Shown piece after piece: positions 28,123 to 36,872 of a stretch of DNA of 64,000 bases (position 1 is its first letter; every line of letters begins with the position of its first letter). The notes beneath the pieces were generated by a model, which was given only the letters and a program-made list of their open reading frames with translations, was not told the DNA's origin and searched no databases. Both the position numbers and the translations under genes were made by a program. Origin of the DNA: Paenibacillus swuensis (GTDB lineage: Bacteria > Bacillota > Bacilli > Paenibacillales > DY6); the NCBI RefSeq assembly GCF_001644605.1, contig NZ_CP011388.1, forward strand, positions 4,569,501-4,633,500, written 5' to 3'.

Positions 28123-28148
28123 GGCTACCCGCTGGTTGGCGGGTAGCC
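28123..28148 (-). terminator. Terminator of the CotF-type gene
   Basis: GGCTACCCGC/GCGGGTAGCC stem followed on the minus strand by TTTATTGTTT. Confidence 0.85.
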
Positions 28149-28182
28149 CTGATTAACAAACAAAGAAATGGAAAGGAATTTT

Positions 28183-29004
28183 TTATTGCTTGCGGAGCTG
28201 CTGCTCCTGTATCTGATTCTGTGAATTCATCACCTGGGAGTTCATCATAGCATGGTCGACAGCCTCAACATAACCCATCGGCTCTTGCGCATTTAAGAAC
28301 GCTTGTCTTGAGATTTCACGTCTTTCGCTTGAGGTCAGCGGTCTGCCGCTGGGATGACGCACCATATCGGAAGCGTTATATCTCTTCCCGCTTGGGGGCT
28401 GGGTATGGGATTGCGTTTGCCCGTAAGTAGTAGATTCATTTTGCCCGCCCTCCAGCGTTTGTCCGGAAGGTTGAAATGCGTGCAGATACGTTTTGGCCGT
28501 ATGATCCTTAATTGTAGGAACTTGATATTCCCCTTGCGCGTTCATGTACAGGAACACTTCATAGGCCTCATCGGCGCACTTCACAGCCCCGTTAATCATC
28601 ATCTGTCTTAGATTGGGATCCGCGCATTCCAAGCCTTTGGCGATGTGATTTTTTGCAGAGTTTTTATGACAGGACAGCATGGCTGCCGCAATCTGACTAT
28701 CATTGAATTCCGCGCCGTCAGACGGTCCGACCGGCTCCGGATTCCGCAAACCGTAAGTGATTTCCTGGGGCTTAGCGCTCATGATATTGTGCATTTTGTT
28801 GCTTGTTTTCGGTTCTGTGTAATCGTGAGTATAACCAACCAGCTGATCATAGGCTTCCATTGAGGTATGCAGGTGACGCTCAATCATTTGACGCAGTGTC
28901 TCATCTTGTGCTTGCTGCGCGTATAAACCAAAATGATTCATCATGTTAATTTTTTCGTTCAAAATTTCATGGACTTCCATCGTTTCATGTGCGCCGAAAG
29001 GCAT
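28183..29004 (-). CDS. CotF-domain spore coat protein
   Basis: 273 residues. The N-terminal half (about 8-65) is a CotF-like four-helix segment (EVHEILNEKINMMNHFG, MIERHLHTSMEAYDQL), and a second similar helical block spans about 105-155 (AAMLSCHKNSAKNHIAKG, EAYEVFLYMNAQGEYQVP). The C-terminal 100 residues are Gln/Ser/Thr-rich and end in a Gln-rich stretch. This duplicated CotF layout is common in Paenibacillus and Bacillus coat proteins. AAGGAG precedes the ATG. Expression is presumably sporulation-specific, but I cannot assign the sigma factor. Confidence 0.85.
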   Translation of the reverse strand: MPFGAHETMEVHEILNEKINMMNHFGLYAQQAQDETLRQMIERHLHTSMEAYDQLVGYTHDYTEPKTSNKMHNIMSAKPQEITYGLRNPEPVGPSDGAEFNDSQIAAAMLSCHKNSAKNHIAKGLECADPNLRQMMINGAVKCADEAYEVFLYMNAQGEYQVPTIKDHTAKTYLHAFQPSGQTLEGGQNESTTYGQTQSHTQPPSGKRYNASDMVRHPSGRPLTSSERREISRQAFLNAQEPMGYVEAVDHAMMNSQVMNSQNQIQEQQLRKQ

Positions 29005-29087
29005 AAAAAAACAGCTCCTTAGTTGTCAGTTTGCAATCATTTCTATGCAAAGTACACAAAGGATACTGTTTCCTAGTCAGGTAATAA

Positions 29088-30014
29088 TTATGTGAGTTTG
29101 GAGAACACCGACTCAGCCAGAGTGGTCATATACTTCGGATCGGTGTTCAGGCTGGGCGTTCTCTCCAGATGTAACCCGAGGTCCGCTGCGACCTTCTGTG
29201 CTTCGATGTCCAAATCATAAAGAACTTCAAGATGATCGGATACAAAACCGATGGGACAGACCAGCACATTGCGAACTCCCTCTTCTTGCAAAGTCTTTAA
29301 CGTGTCCAGTATATCGGGTCCAAGCCAAGGCATAGCAGTCTGACCCGCGCTTTGCCAAGAGAATTGCCAGCTGTTCACACCGGCCTGTTCAGCAACCGCC
29401 TCTGATGTTTCTATCATCTGCTGCGGGTAAGGATCCCCGGTTTCTAGAATCTTCTCCGGCAGACTGTGAGCCGAGAACACCACACGAACCGGCACTGAGT
29501 TCCTATCTTCAAAGCGCTGTAATGTATCCGCTACCCGTTCGGAAAGCGCGTCAATCAGCTGAGGATGCAAATGGTAACTCTCTACAAAGGACATGGCGAG
29601 ACCTGCTTCTTCAGCCGCCTGCTGCGCACGCTTTATATAACTACCTACACTCATCGTGGAAAAATGCGGCGCCAGCACAATCCCCACAGCGTGGTTTATG
29701 CCGTCCTTCGCCATTTTGTGAACGCCGTCCTCAATATAGGGAACGGCATGCTTCAAGCCCTGATAACAAACAAACTCATATTCGGGATACATCCCATTTA
29801 ATGTTTCTTCCAAGCCGGCAACTTGTTGATTTGTGTTTTCCCGAAGCGGAAAGAATCCGCCAACGATCGCCTCATAGCGATCTGTCAATTCCTTCAATTG
29901 CTCTGGACTGGGTGGATTTCCCCTGCGAATGTGGGTGTAGTAAGCTTCCACTTGGTCCAAGCTTTCAGGCGTTCCGTAAGACATCACCAACACACCGATT
30001 CTCTTCTTCTCCAT
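29088..30014 (-). CDS. hemH: Ferrochelatase, coproporphyrin type
   Basis: 308 residues. VMSYGTPESLDQVEAYYTHI and HIRRGNPPSPEQL near the start, FSAHSLPEKI with the metal-binding His, and a glutamate in GFVSDHLEVLYDLDIE mark the Firmicute-type ferrochelatase (CpfC), which inserts Fe2+ into coproporphyrin III. It begins 3 bases after the hemE stop, so the two form an operon. The usual third gene, hemY/cgoX, does not follow; the next gene is the CotF-type coat protein. Confidence 0.95.
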   Translation of the reverse strand: MEKKRIGVLVMSYGTPESLDQVEAYYTHIRRGNPPSPEQLKELTDRYEAIVGGFFPLRENTNQQVAGLEETLNGMYPEYEFVCYQGLKHAVPYIEDGVHKMAKDGINHAVGIVLAPHFSTMSVGSYIKRAQQAAEEAGLAMSFVESYHLHPQLIDALSERVADTLQRFEDRNSVPVRVVFSAHSLPEKILETGDPYPQQMIETSEAVAEQAGVNSWQFSWQSAGQTAMPWLGPDILDTLKTLQEEGVRNVLVCPIGFVSDHLEVLYDLDIEAQKVAADLGLHLERTPSLNTDPKYMTTLAESVFSKLT

Positions 30015-30017
30015 CGT

Positions 30018-31070
30018 CTACACCTTCGATTTCGTCAGCATACTGGCCGAATATTCATGAATATAGGAGGTTAATTCCTTCAGCTTATCCAGTGAAGCTT
30101 CCGGATAAAGACCATGACCCAAATTAAAGATAAATCCGGGCTTTTCCAATCCCTGATCCATGATTTCTTTGGCATAACGATGGATAACCGAGCTCGGACC
30201 CTGCAGAACGGTCGGATCCAGGTTGCCTTGCACGGCAAAGCGATCATCCAGTCTGTTTCGTCCTTCTTGAATGGATACGCGCCAGTCCAAGCCGATGACG
30301 TCGGCTTTAATGCTGTGCAAGGAAGTCAGCAATTCGCCGGATGCCACACCGGGGAAATAAATTTTCGGTTGATCCAGATCCTTAATCCCTTCGAATATAC
30401 GTTCAATCGTCGGCAACACGAAGGTTCGGAAATCGGCCGGAGACAACGCTCCGACCCAGCTGTCAAACAGCTGAACCGCTTTAGCGCCCGCTTCAATCTG
30501 CGCGCGAAGATAAGTCGTGACCATATCGCCAAGCTTCGACATTAACGTATGCCACACCTCAGGCGCGCTGTACATCATTTCTTTGGTACGAAGGTAATTT
30601 TTCGACGGTCTGCCTTCAATCAGATAACTTGCAATCGTAAACGGTGCTCCCGCAAAAGTAATCAACGGGCGATCCAGCTCGCGATCCAGAATCTTGATGG
30701 TTTCTATAATGTGCGAAAGGTCACCCTGGACATCAATGGGCCGAAGGTTGGCCACGTCCGCCGCCGTCCGGATCGGATTATGAATGACTGGTCCGATATT
30801 TTTCACAATATCAAAGTCGATCCCTATAGAAGCAACCGGATTCATAATGTCAGAATAAAGTATAGCCGCGTCCACATCGAGCTTCTTTACAGGCATTAAA
30901 GTCACTTCCGCCGCAAGCTCAGGCTGTAAACAAATTTCCAATAGCGAATATTTCTCCTTGATCTTACGGTAATCGGGATCATAACGTCCCGCCTGCCTCA
31001 TATACCATACCGGTAATCGATCAATCTCTTGTTTGCGGCATGCCCGGATAAATTCGTCACGATAGCTCAC
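30018..31070 (-). CDS. hemE: Uroporphyrinogen decarboxylase
   Basis: 350 residues. The active-site segment PVWYMRQAGRYDPDYR is present, with DAAILYSDIMNP and the late FNLGHGLYPEAS. It converts uroporphyrinogen III to coproporphyrinogen III in haem synthesis. GTG 31070 has GGAG 9 bases upstream and gives the N-terminus MSYRDEFIRACRKQ, as in orthologues; the 51 extra codons of the open frame upstream are unrelated. It is followed at once by hemH. Confidence 0.95.
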   Translation of the reverse strand: MSYRDEFIRACRKQEIDRLPVWYMRQAGRYDPDYRKIKEKYSLLEICLQPELAAEVTLMPVKKLDVDAAILYSDIMNPVASIGIDFDIVKNIGPVIHNPIRTAADVANLRPIDVQGDLSHIIETIKILDRELDRPLITFAGAPFTIASYLIEGRPSKNYLRTKEMMYSAPEVWHTLMSKLGDMVTTYLRAQIEAGAKAVQLFDSWVGALSPADFRTFVLPTIERIFEGIKDLDQPKIYFPGVASGELLTSLHSIKADVIGLDWRVSIQEGRNRLDDRFAVQGNLDPTVLQGPSSVIHRYAKEIMDQGLEKPGFIFNLGHGLYPEASLDKLKELTSYIHEYSASMLTKSKV

Positions 31071-31249
31071 TGATAAGCACTCCTTGTTTCCTGTCTCAAT
31101 AGCCTTTTCCCTCAAACCTAAAAATTGCGGGATCGGCCGACATTTCTGATACCTAACATTATGCCCTTTTTGCCATGACGAAACAACCGACGCCCTTTTT
31201 ATAGTATGACAAATGTTTGACACTTACGAAGGGAAAGCGTGAATTATTC

Positions 31250-31300
31250 TTAACAAAGAATCCACATTTCATTAACACTGCAAACATATAACTCTATTAA
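31250..31300 (+). promoter_or_regulatory. PhoP-box repeats and promoter of phoX
   Basis: TTAACA (31250-31255), TCCACA (31261-31266), TTAACA (31272-31277) at an exact 11-base period, which is the PhoP box pattern of Bacillus. The last repeat can act as -35, with a 17-base spacer to TATTAA (31295-31300). Confidence 0.7.
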
Positions 31301-31335
31301 TCTATGAAAGAAACTAATCGTTAGGGGTGTATGGA

Positions 31336-33009
31336 ATGAGCAATCAGGGAATGGATCGTCGCACGTTTCTCACGTTCTTGGGTACCGGAGCTGCCGCTTT
31401 GGCCGCCGCTTCAACGGGTCTTGGTGTATTGGAGGGGAAAGCGGAGGCTGCGGAAAAAGGTATATTCGGATTTCATGTGGACAAGAACGCTAAATTCAAA
31501 TTTGAACCGATCGCGCCTTCATCCGCAGATGAACTCCTGTTGCCGAAAGGATTCAAATATGACGTTGTGGCTGCTTATGGGGACATTATCAACAATCAGG
31601 GAGACGTATTCGGATTTAACTGTGATTTCACGATTTATTTCCCGATTGAAGGTTCTAACACCCGCGGTTTGCTATGGGTCAATCATGAATATTCCAGCGA
31701 TTTGTTTGTGCACGGGGCCAAATCAGGGGATAAATATTCCGCCGAACAAATCCGCAAAATGCTCTATACGCAGGGCGGCTCCATTATTGAAGTATACCGT
31801 GATGCAGCCGGCCTCTGGAAGATGGACACCAGCTCTAAATATGCACGTCGCGTAAGCGGATTGACTCCGTTCGCATTAACGGGTCCGGCCAAAGGTTCAC
31901 TTGCGGTCGGCGGAGCAACCACCGTTCAGGGCACATTTGCTAATTGTTCCGGAGGAACAACGTTATGGAACACAGTACTTTCTTGTGAAGAAAACTATGA
32001 AGCGACTTCAACGGACGCGGGATTAAACATGACTCATTACGGGTGGGTTGTTGAAGTGGATCCGTTCGATCCCTCCTTCCCTGTTCGTAAACATACAGCA
32101 CTAGGCCGTTTTCATCATGAAAATTCGGCAATGGGCATCTCTAAAGACGGACGAATTGTGGTTTACATGGGCGATGACAAGACAGATGCTTGTATTTATA
32201 AATATATCAGTGACGGAAAGTACGTTCAGAGCAGCGGCAGATCCAATACTTCGCTCTTGGAAAACGGTCAGCTCTACGCCGCGGATCTGCGAAACGGAAA
32301 GTGGATTCTCCTCTCCCACGGTGCAGTTAACACTGCGTTAATGAACGAAAAGTATGTCATTCCTTCCGCCATCAAGAGCACTCGGGCCGACTTACTCAAG
32401 AAATACACTTCTCAAGCTGACGTGCTCGTCCATGTTGCAGAAGTAGCCATTCTTCTGGGAGCGACGCCAACCGATCGCCCGGAGGATCTGGAGATCAGCC
32501 CGTTCGACAACACCATCTTTGTAGCTCACACCAATAATGATGTGCATGGTAACATTCATGGTCATATCACGCGGTTGTTTGAGAAGGATAATGATCTGGG
32601 CGCGACGGAATTCGATTTTGAAATTTTCGCCGCCGGCGGACGTCAAAGCGGCTTCAGCGCACCGGACAACATCACGTTCGACACTGCGGGTAACTTGTGG
32701 ACAGTGACGGACATCTCTTCGAGCAAATTAGGTAAAGGCGTTTACGCTTCCTTCAAAAACAATGGCGTTTTCGTAATTCCTACTTCCGGCAACCAGCAAG
32801 GCAAAGCGTTACAATTCGCTTCAGCGCCGGTTGAAGCCGAAATGACGGGACCTTGGTTTACACCGGACGAAAGCACTCTGTTCATGGCTGTACAGCATCC
32901 GGGTGAGGAAACGAAATCACTCAGTGATTTGACCAGCCGATGGCCGCACCGCCTCGGCGATCATATGCCTCGTCCGGCCGTGGTGGCCATTACCGGTTTC
33001 AAAAAGTAA
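31336..33009 (+). CDS. phoX: PhoX-type alkaline phosphatase (DUF839), Tat-exported
   Basis: 557 residues. The N-terminus MDRRTFLTFLG is a twin-arginine signal, followed by an Ala-rich h-region and a likely cleavage at KAEAAEK. The mature part has the DUF839/PhoX pattern: LLPKGFKYDVVAAYG, LLWVNHEYSSD, SGGTTLWNTVLSCEENYE, GRFHHENSAMGISKDGRIVVYMGDD in shorter pieces, RPEDLEISPFDN and TLFMAVQHPGEE. PhoX enzymes are Ca/Fe phosphatases active on phosphomonoesters outside the membrane. ATG 31336 follows AGGGGTG. PhoP boxes upstream imply induction by phosphate starvation. Confidence 0.9.
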   Translation: MSNQGMDRRTFLTFLGTGAAALAAASTGLGVLEGKAEAAEKGIFGFHVDKNAKFKFEPIAPSSADELLLPKGFKYDVVAAYGDIINNQGDVFGFNCDFTIYFPIEGSNTRGLLWVNHEYSSDLFVHGAKSGDKYSAEQIRKMLYTQGGSIIEVYRDAAGLWKMDTSSKYARRVSGLTPFALTGPAKGSLAVGGATTVQGTFANCSGGTTLWNTVLSCEENYEATSTDAGLNMTHYGWVVEVDPFDPSFPVRKHTALGRFHHENSAMGISKDGRIVVYMGDDKTDACIYKYISDGKYVQSSGRSNTSLLENGQLYAADLRNGKWILLSHGAVNTALMNEKYVIPSAIKSTRADLLKKYTSQADVLVHVAEVAILLGATPTDRPEDLEISPFDNTIFVAHTNNDVHGNIHGHITRLFEKDNDLGATEFDFEIFAAGGRQSGFSAPDNITFDTAGNLWTVTDISSSKLGKGVYASFKNNGVFVIPTSGNQQGKALQFASAPVEAEMTGPWFTPDESTLFMAVQHPGEETKSLSDLTSRWPHRLGDHMPRPAVVAITGFKK

Positions 33010-33042
33010 CTCATGTTTGCGGTATATCATGAAATGTTCAAG

Positions 33043-33074
33043 CTCATCCCGTCAAAGACGGGGTGAGTTTTTTT
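33043..33074 (+). terminator. Terminator of phoX
   Basis: CTCATCCCGTC/GACGGGGTGAG (one G-T pair) followed by seven T residues. Confidence 0.9.
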
Positions 33075-33138
33075 GTGTTCTTCCTGTTGTGCTATAATGA
33101 TCAACAAGAAAAATGAGACTCAGGAAGAAGGAGAATAC

Positions 33139-34353
33139 ATGGAGCGGTGGAAAATCAATCTGGCCGTGCTGTGGATCGGGCAGTTTCTGGTCATGGGCGG
33201 AATGACTATGATTATTCCGTTCCTGCCTTTGTACCTTCAAGAGCTTGGTTTAAAGGATCCCGATGAGATTACGTTATGGGCAGGCATTATTTTTGCCGGA
33301 AACTTTGTAACTTCATTTCTGTTCCAGCCTTTATGGGGGAAGCTTGCGGATAAATATGGACGTAAAATGATGTTGTTGCGCTCCGGTTTCGGCATGGCTG
33401 CGGTGATGGCCACCATGGGCTTGGCTATGGTTCCATGGCATCTGCTTGTACTTCGCTTAATTAACGGCACCATCTCCGGCTTTAATCCTGCCGCTGTATC
33501 CTTAATGGCTGCCTCAACACCGAAAGAGCACAGAGGGTTTGTCATGGGCATCCTTCAATCCGGTTCGGTAGCCGGGACGATATTCGGCCCTTTGCTCGGT
33601 GGTTTGGTTGCAAACGAGGTCGGGTACCGACCCATTTTTTACATAACGGGAGCGTTGATCTTTGCGGCATCCTTACTCGCTATGGCGCTGGTGAAAGAGG
33701 ATTTCCAACGAAAGACGGAAGCGCAAGAGGCCCCTCTTTCTGTATTCGGCGGTTGGCAAGAGCTAAAGCGCATTCCCCAACTGCCCGCCCTCTTCACCGT
33801 TACGGTTTTGTTACAGTTCTCTATGCTAAGTTCGATGCCCCTGGTTCCATTATTTGTTCAGGAACTCAGCCACGACCCCTCGAATATAGCGCTTTATGCG
33901 GGATTGGTGGGATCCATGTCAGGATTCTCCAACCTGTTCGCGTCTCCCTTGTTAGGCAGGATAAGTGACAGGCTGGGCGCTGAAAAGGTACTTGTCCTGT
34001 CTCTGATCGGGGCGGTGCTCTGCTTCATTCCGCAAGCCTTTGTCACCACGGTTTGGCAACTTATGGCCGCCCGTTTCTTGTTGGGGGTATGTATGGGAGG
34101 CATGCTGCCGTCGATCAACGCGCTCATCGGTAAATATACGCCAAAAGGGATGGACAGCCGCGCATACAGCTTTAATACAAGCGCCCTGAGTCTTGGGAAT
34201 ATGATTGGTCCTGTAGGTGGAGGCTTGTTAGCCGGATTTATGGGAATTCGCGGCATTTTCATCGTATCGGCGGTGCTCTTGGTCCTGAATGTGCTGTGGG
34301 TGCGGTCTACATTGCTTAAGAAGTCGACACCACACCATGCATCCTCTAAATAA
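33139..34353 (+). CDS. MFS multidrug-type efflux transporter
   Basis: 404 residues, twelve predicted helices. The drug-antiporter motif A is WGKLADKYGRKMMLLRS in the loop after helix 2, and LLGRISDRLGAEKVL is the corresponding loop of the second half. Motif C-like GSVAGTIFGPLLGG in helix 5 points to proton-coupled export. ATG 33139 has AGGAAGAAGGAGAA upstream; the open frame extends further but without a ribosome site. A terminator follows at 34392. Confidence 0.9.
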   Translation: MERWKINLAVLWIGQFLVMGGMTMIIPFLPLYLQELGLKDPDEITLWAGIIFAGNFVTSFLFQPLWGKLADKYGRKMMLLRSGFGMAAVMATMGLAMVPWHLLVLRLINGTISGFNPAAVSLMAASTPKEHRGFVMGILQSGSVAGTIFGPLLGGLVANEVGYRPIFYITGALIFAASLLAMALVKEDFQRKTEAQEAPLSVFGGWQELKRIPQLPALFTVTVLLQFSMLSSMPLVPLFVQELSHDPSNIALYAGLVGSMSGFSNLFASPLLGRISDRLGAEKVLVLSLIGAVLCFIPQAFVTTVWQLMAARFLLGVCMGGMLPSINALIGKYTPKGMDSRAYSFNTSALSLGNMIGPVGGGLLAGFMGIRGIFIVSAVLLVLNVLWVRSTLLKKSTPHHASSK

Positions 34354-34391
34354 AACGGCTTTGGCAGTGTCTAAGATGCAACGAAATAAAC

Positions 34392-34420
34392 AAAGAACCT
34401 ATCCGCCGGATAGGTTCTTT
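34392..34420 (+). terminator. Terminator of the MFS gene
   Basis: 13-bp perfect stem AAAGAACCTATCC/GGATAGGTTCTTT with a 3-base loop, then ACTTTATTT. Confidence 0.9.
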
Positions 34421-34505
34421 ACTTTATTTGCTAATCCCAAGTCACCCATTGTTCCGATCGCGGATATACATAGGGTAAACGCCCTTACAAAAAGGAGCAG
34501 ATGGT

Positions 34506-34844
34506 ATGCCTAATTATCGCATTATTGTTGACTTATCCGACCGCAAATTATATTTGTTGGACAACAACATCGTTGTTCGTCAGTTTCCCGTAGGCGTAGG
34601 ACGAATTGTTACCACCACTCCGACCGGTGAGTTTACGATTATTAACAAGGCTCCGAATCCCGGTGGCCCGTATGGCGCTTTCTGGATGGGATTGTCCAAG
34701 CGCGGGTACGGCATCCACGGTACAAACAATCCTTCGTCCATAGGGAAGATGGTCTCCAAAGGATGCATCCGGATGTATAACAACGATGTAGTGCAGTTGT
34801 CCCGCCTGGTGCCCATCGGCACCAAAGTAACCATCAGACCTTAG
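34506..34844 (+). CDS. L,D-transpeptidase (YkuD domain only)
   Basis: 112 residues, just the catalytic YkuD domain. [15 protein letters not shown] at the start, then [13 protein letters not shown] and [13 protein letters not shown], giving the His and catalytic Cys of the H-x(n)-[ST]-x-G-C-h-R motif. It lacks a signal peptide and LysM domain, unlike YkuD of Bacillus subtilis, so export is unexplained; it may act on spore cortex peptidoglycan precursors or inside the forming spore. AAAAAGGAG precedes the ATG. Its 3' end overlaps the convergent methyltransferase gene by 11 bases, with no terminator between them. Confidence 0.92.
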   Translation: MPNYRIIVDLSDRKLYLLDNNIVVRQFPVGVGRIVTTTPTGEFTIINKAPNPGGPYGAFWMGLSKRGYGIHGTNNPSSIGKMVSKGCIRMYNNDVVQLSRLVPIGTKVTIRP

Positions 34845-35487
34845 CTGCGGCCGAGTCCTTTACACGAGCAATCGCCAAGCCGTCATAGGCCGGTAATATC
34901 GTGCTTTCCAAGCGCGGATCGCTGGCCATGCGCTTGTTGAATTCGCGCATAGCAAGAACGGACGGACCTTGCTTTAAAGGATCTGTTGTTCTGCCGCGCA
35001 GAAGAACATTATCTCCTACGATGACGGCACCGGGGTTCGCAAGACGTATGGCCCAATCCAGATAATTGGGGTAATTCTCTTTATCGGCATCAATAAAGAA
35101 GAAATCAAAGGTTGCCCCTTCGGCGCCCAATTTCTCCAGATGTCCCAATGCTTCTCCAATCCGGTATTGCACCTTATCTCCTAAACCTGCTTGCCGCATA
35201 TGCTCCATCGCAACGTCGGCATATTCAGGAAGCAACTCAAGCGAAATCAGCCGCCCTTCGGCGCCCAACCCCCGGGCTAAGCAGATTCCGCTGTAACCTC
35301 CTAATGCGCCAATCTCCAGAATTTGTTTGGATCCGCTCATCCGGACAAGCATTGTTAATAGCCTGCCATAGCCGGGTGCAACGGAAATCTCAGGCATCCC
35401 GCGTTCGCGGATTCCCTCTGCGGTTGCTTTCAATTGCGTGTCTTCGGCATATAGCCCGTCCACATATTCATCCGGCAGCATGGTCAT
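34834..35487 (-). CDS. O-methyltransferase, YrrM/caffeoyl-CoA type
   Basis: 217 residues, class I SAM fold. The SAM loop is [18 protein letters not shown] (about 57-74), followed by [33 protein letters not shown] (metal-binding Asp residues) and [11 protein letters not shown]. This is the O-methyltransferase family 3 pattern; YrrM in Bacillus modifies tRNA wobble uridine (TrmR), which is a reasonable but unproven role here. AGGAGGTACAGATC precedes the ATG. Convergent overlap with the L,D-transpeptidase gene. Confidence 0.9.
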   Translation of the reverse strand: MTMLPDEYVDGLYAEDTQLKATAEGIRERGMPEISVAPGYGRLLTMLVRMSGSKQILEIGALGGYSGICLARGLGAEGRLISLELLPEYADVAMEHMRQAGLGDKVQYRIGEALGHLEKLGAEGATFDFFFIDADKENYPNYLDWAIRLANPGAVIVGDNVLLRGRTTDPLKQGPSVLAMREFNKRMASDPRLESTILPAYDGLAIARVKDSAAAKV

Positions 35488-35613
35488 GATCTGTACCTCC
35501 TGTTTGTGTCAACACTAAGTTTAACTTATACTTAATTGTATGATTTTCAGCAGCGTTACACAACAACGCAGCCGAATACATAACCAGAGCGGAATAATGG
35601 AGTGAACAAGCGA

Positions 35614-36756
35614 ATGACATTACAATTAATCGCGACCTCGCCGATGGGTTTAGAAGCCGTCGTGGCGCGGGAGCTCAAGGAACTAGGATATGAAGACGTC
35701 CGTGTTGAGAACGGACGCGTGCTTTTCTCCGGAGGCGTCGAGGATATCGCGCGGGCCAACCTGTGGCTGCGTACTTCAGACCGTGTCCTCATCAAGATGG
35801 CTGAATTTCCGGCGACTACGTTTGATGAACTGTTTGAGGGCACCAAAGCGATCGCATGGGAGGAATGGATTCCGGAAGACGGTGAATTTCCCGTGGAAGG
35901 ACGATCTCACAAATCACAGCTTTCCAGTGTGCCGGCATGCCAAGGCATCGTGAAGAAAGCCGTGGTGGACAAGCTGGCTATCACTTACGGCACGGAGTGG
36001 TTTGAAGAAGACGGACCTCGCTACGTCATTGAAGTATGGTTACTGAATGACATCGCGATGATTACGCTGGACACCACCGGCCCCGGGCTTCACAAGCGAG
36101 GCTACCGCAGGCTTGTTACGGAAGCTCCGCTTAAGGAAACGATGGCGGCCGCCATGGTCTTACTGAGCCGTTGGCAGCCTGAGCGCCCCCTCTACGACCC
36201 TTTCTGCGGGTCGGGCACCATCCCGATTGAAGCGGCGATGATCGCCTGGAACATCGCTCCGGGGCTCCGTCGCAGGTTTAACAGCGACCGCTGGCCTGTG
36301 ATCCCGGAAAGGGTATGGGAAGATGCCAGGGATGAAGCTTTCGATTCCGTTCGCGACGACATCCCTCTGCACATTGCCGGTTCCGATATCGACCCGGCTT
36401 CCATTGATGTCGCTCTGGCCGCAGCCAAAAGCGCGGGACTTTCCAAGGAAATCAAACTGCAGGTCCTGCCTGTGGCGAAGATGAATCCTGAGGGTCGGTA
36501 CGGATGCATTATTACCAATCCGCCATACGGAGAGCGTTTAGGCAATGAAGATGAAATGGTGCGGGCGGTTCGTCAATTCGGCAAATCCTCCCTGTATCTG
36601 GACAGCTGGTCCTTCTTCGCCTTATCGCCTTACCGGGAATTCGAACAAGATTTTGGCCGTAGAGCAGATAAGAAACGCAAGTTATTTAACGGACGGATTG
36701 AATGTAACCTGTATCAGTATCTCGGACCTTTACCGCCGCGTAACCGAGGTGAATAG
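35614..36756 (+). CDS. rlmL: THUMP-domain rRNA methyltransferase, RlmL/YpsC-like
   Basis: 380 residues. The N-terminal THUMP domain (LIATSPMGLEAVVARELKEL to about residue 160) binds RNA, and the C-terminal methyltransferase has the SAM loop YDPFCGSGTIPIEAAMIA and the catalytic NPPYGERLG, specific for N2-guanine methylation. By homology it would make m2G in 23S rRNA (position 2445 region). ATG 35614 is 11 bases after GGAG; GTG 35602 overlaps that GGAG. A terminator follows at once. Confidence 0.9.
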   Translation: MTLQLIATSPMGLEAVVARELKELGYEDVRVENGRVLFSGGVEDIARANLWLRTSDRVLIKMAEFPATTFDELFEGTKAIAWEEWIPEDGEFPVEGRSHKSQLSSVPACQGIVKKAVVDKLAITYGTEWFEEDGPRYVIEVWLLNDIAMITLDTTGPGLHKRGYRRLVTEAPLKETMAAAMVLLSRWQPERPLYDPFCGSGTIPIEAAMIAWNIAPGLRRRFNSDRWPVIPERVWEDARDEAFDSVRDDIPLHIAGSDIDPASIDVALAAAKSAGLSKEIKLQVLPVAKMNPEGRYGCIITNPPYGERLGNEDEMVRAVRQFGKSSLYLDSWSFFALSPYREFEQDFGRRADKKRKLFNGRIECNLYQYLGPLPPRNRGE

Positions 36757-36760
36757 GATG

Positions 36761-36790
36761 AACCGCGCTCCTTCGGGAGTGCGGTTTTTA
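36761..36790 (+). terminator. Terminator of the rlmL gene
   Basis: AACCGCGCTCC, a TTCG tetraloop, GGAGTGCGGTT, then TTTATTTT. Confidence 0.9.
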
Positions 36791-36872
36791 TTTTGCAGAA
36801 AAACTTGGACTACCCTTCTCCCTCCGAATTATTGTAATATTAATATATTGTAAACAGGAAAGGAATCTGGTA

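Noticed and set aside
30018-31223. Extended hemE start at 31223
   Set aside because: The extra residues are unlike HemE and the GTG at 31070 has an ideal ribosome site.
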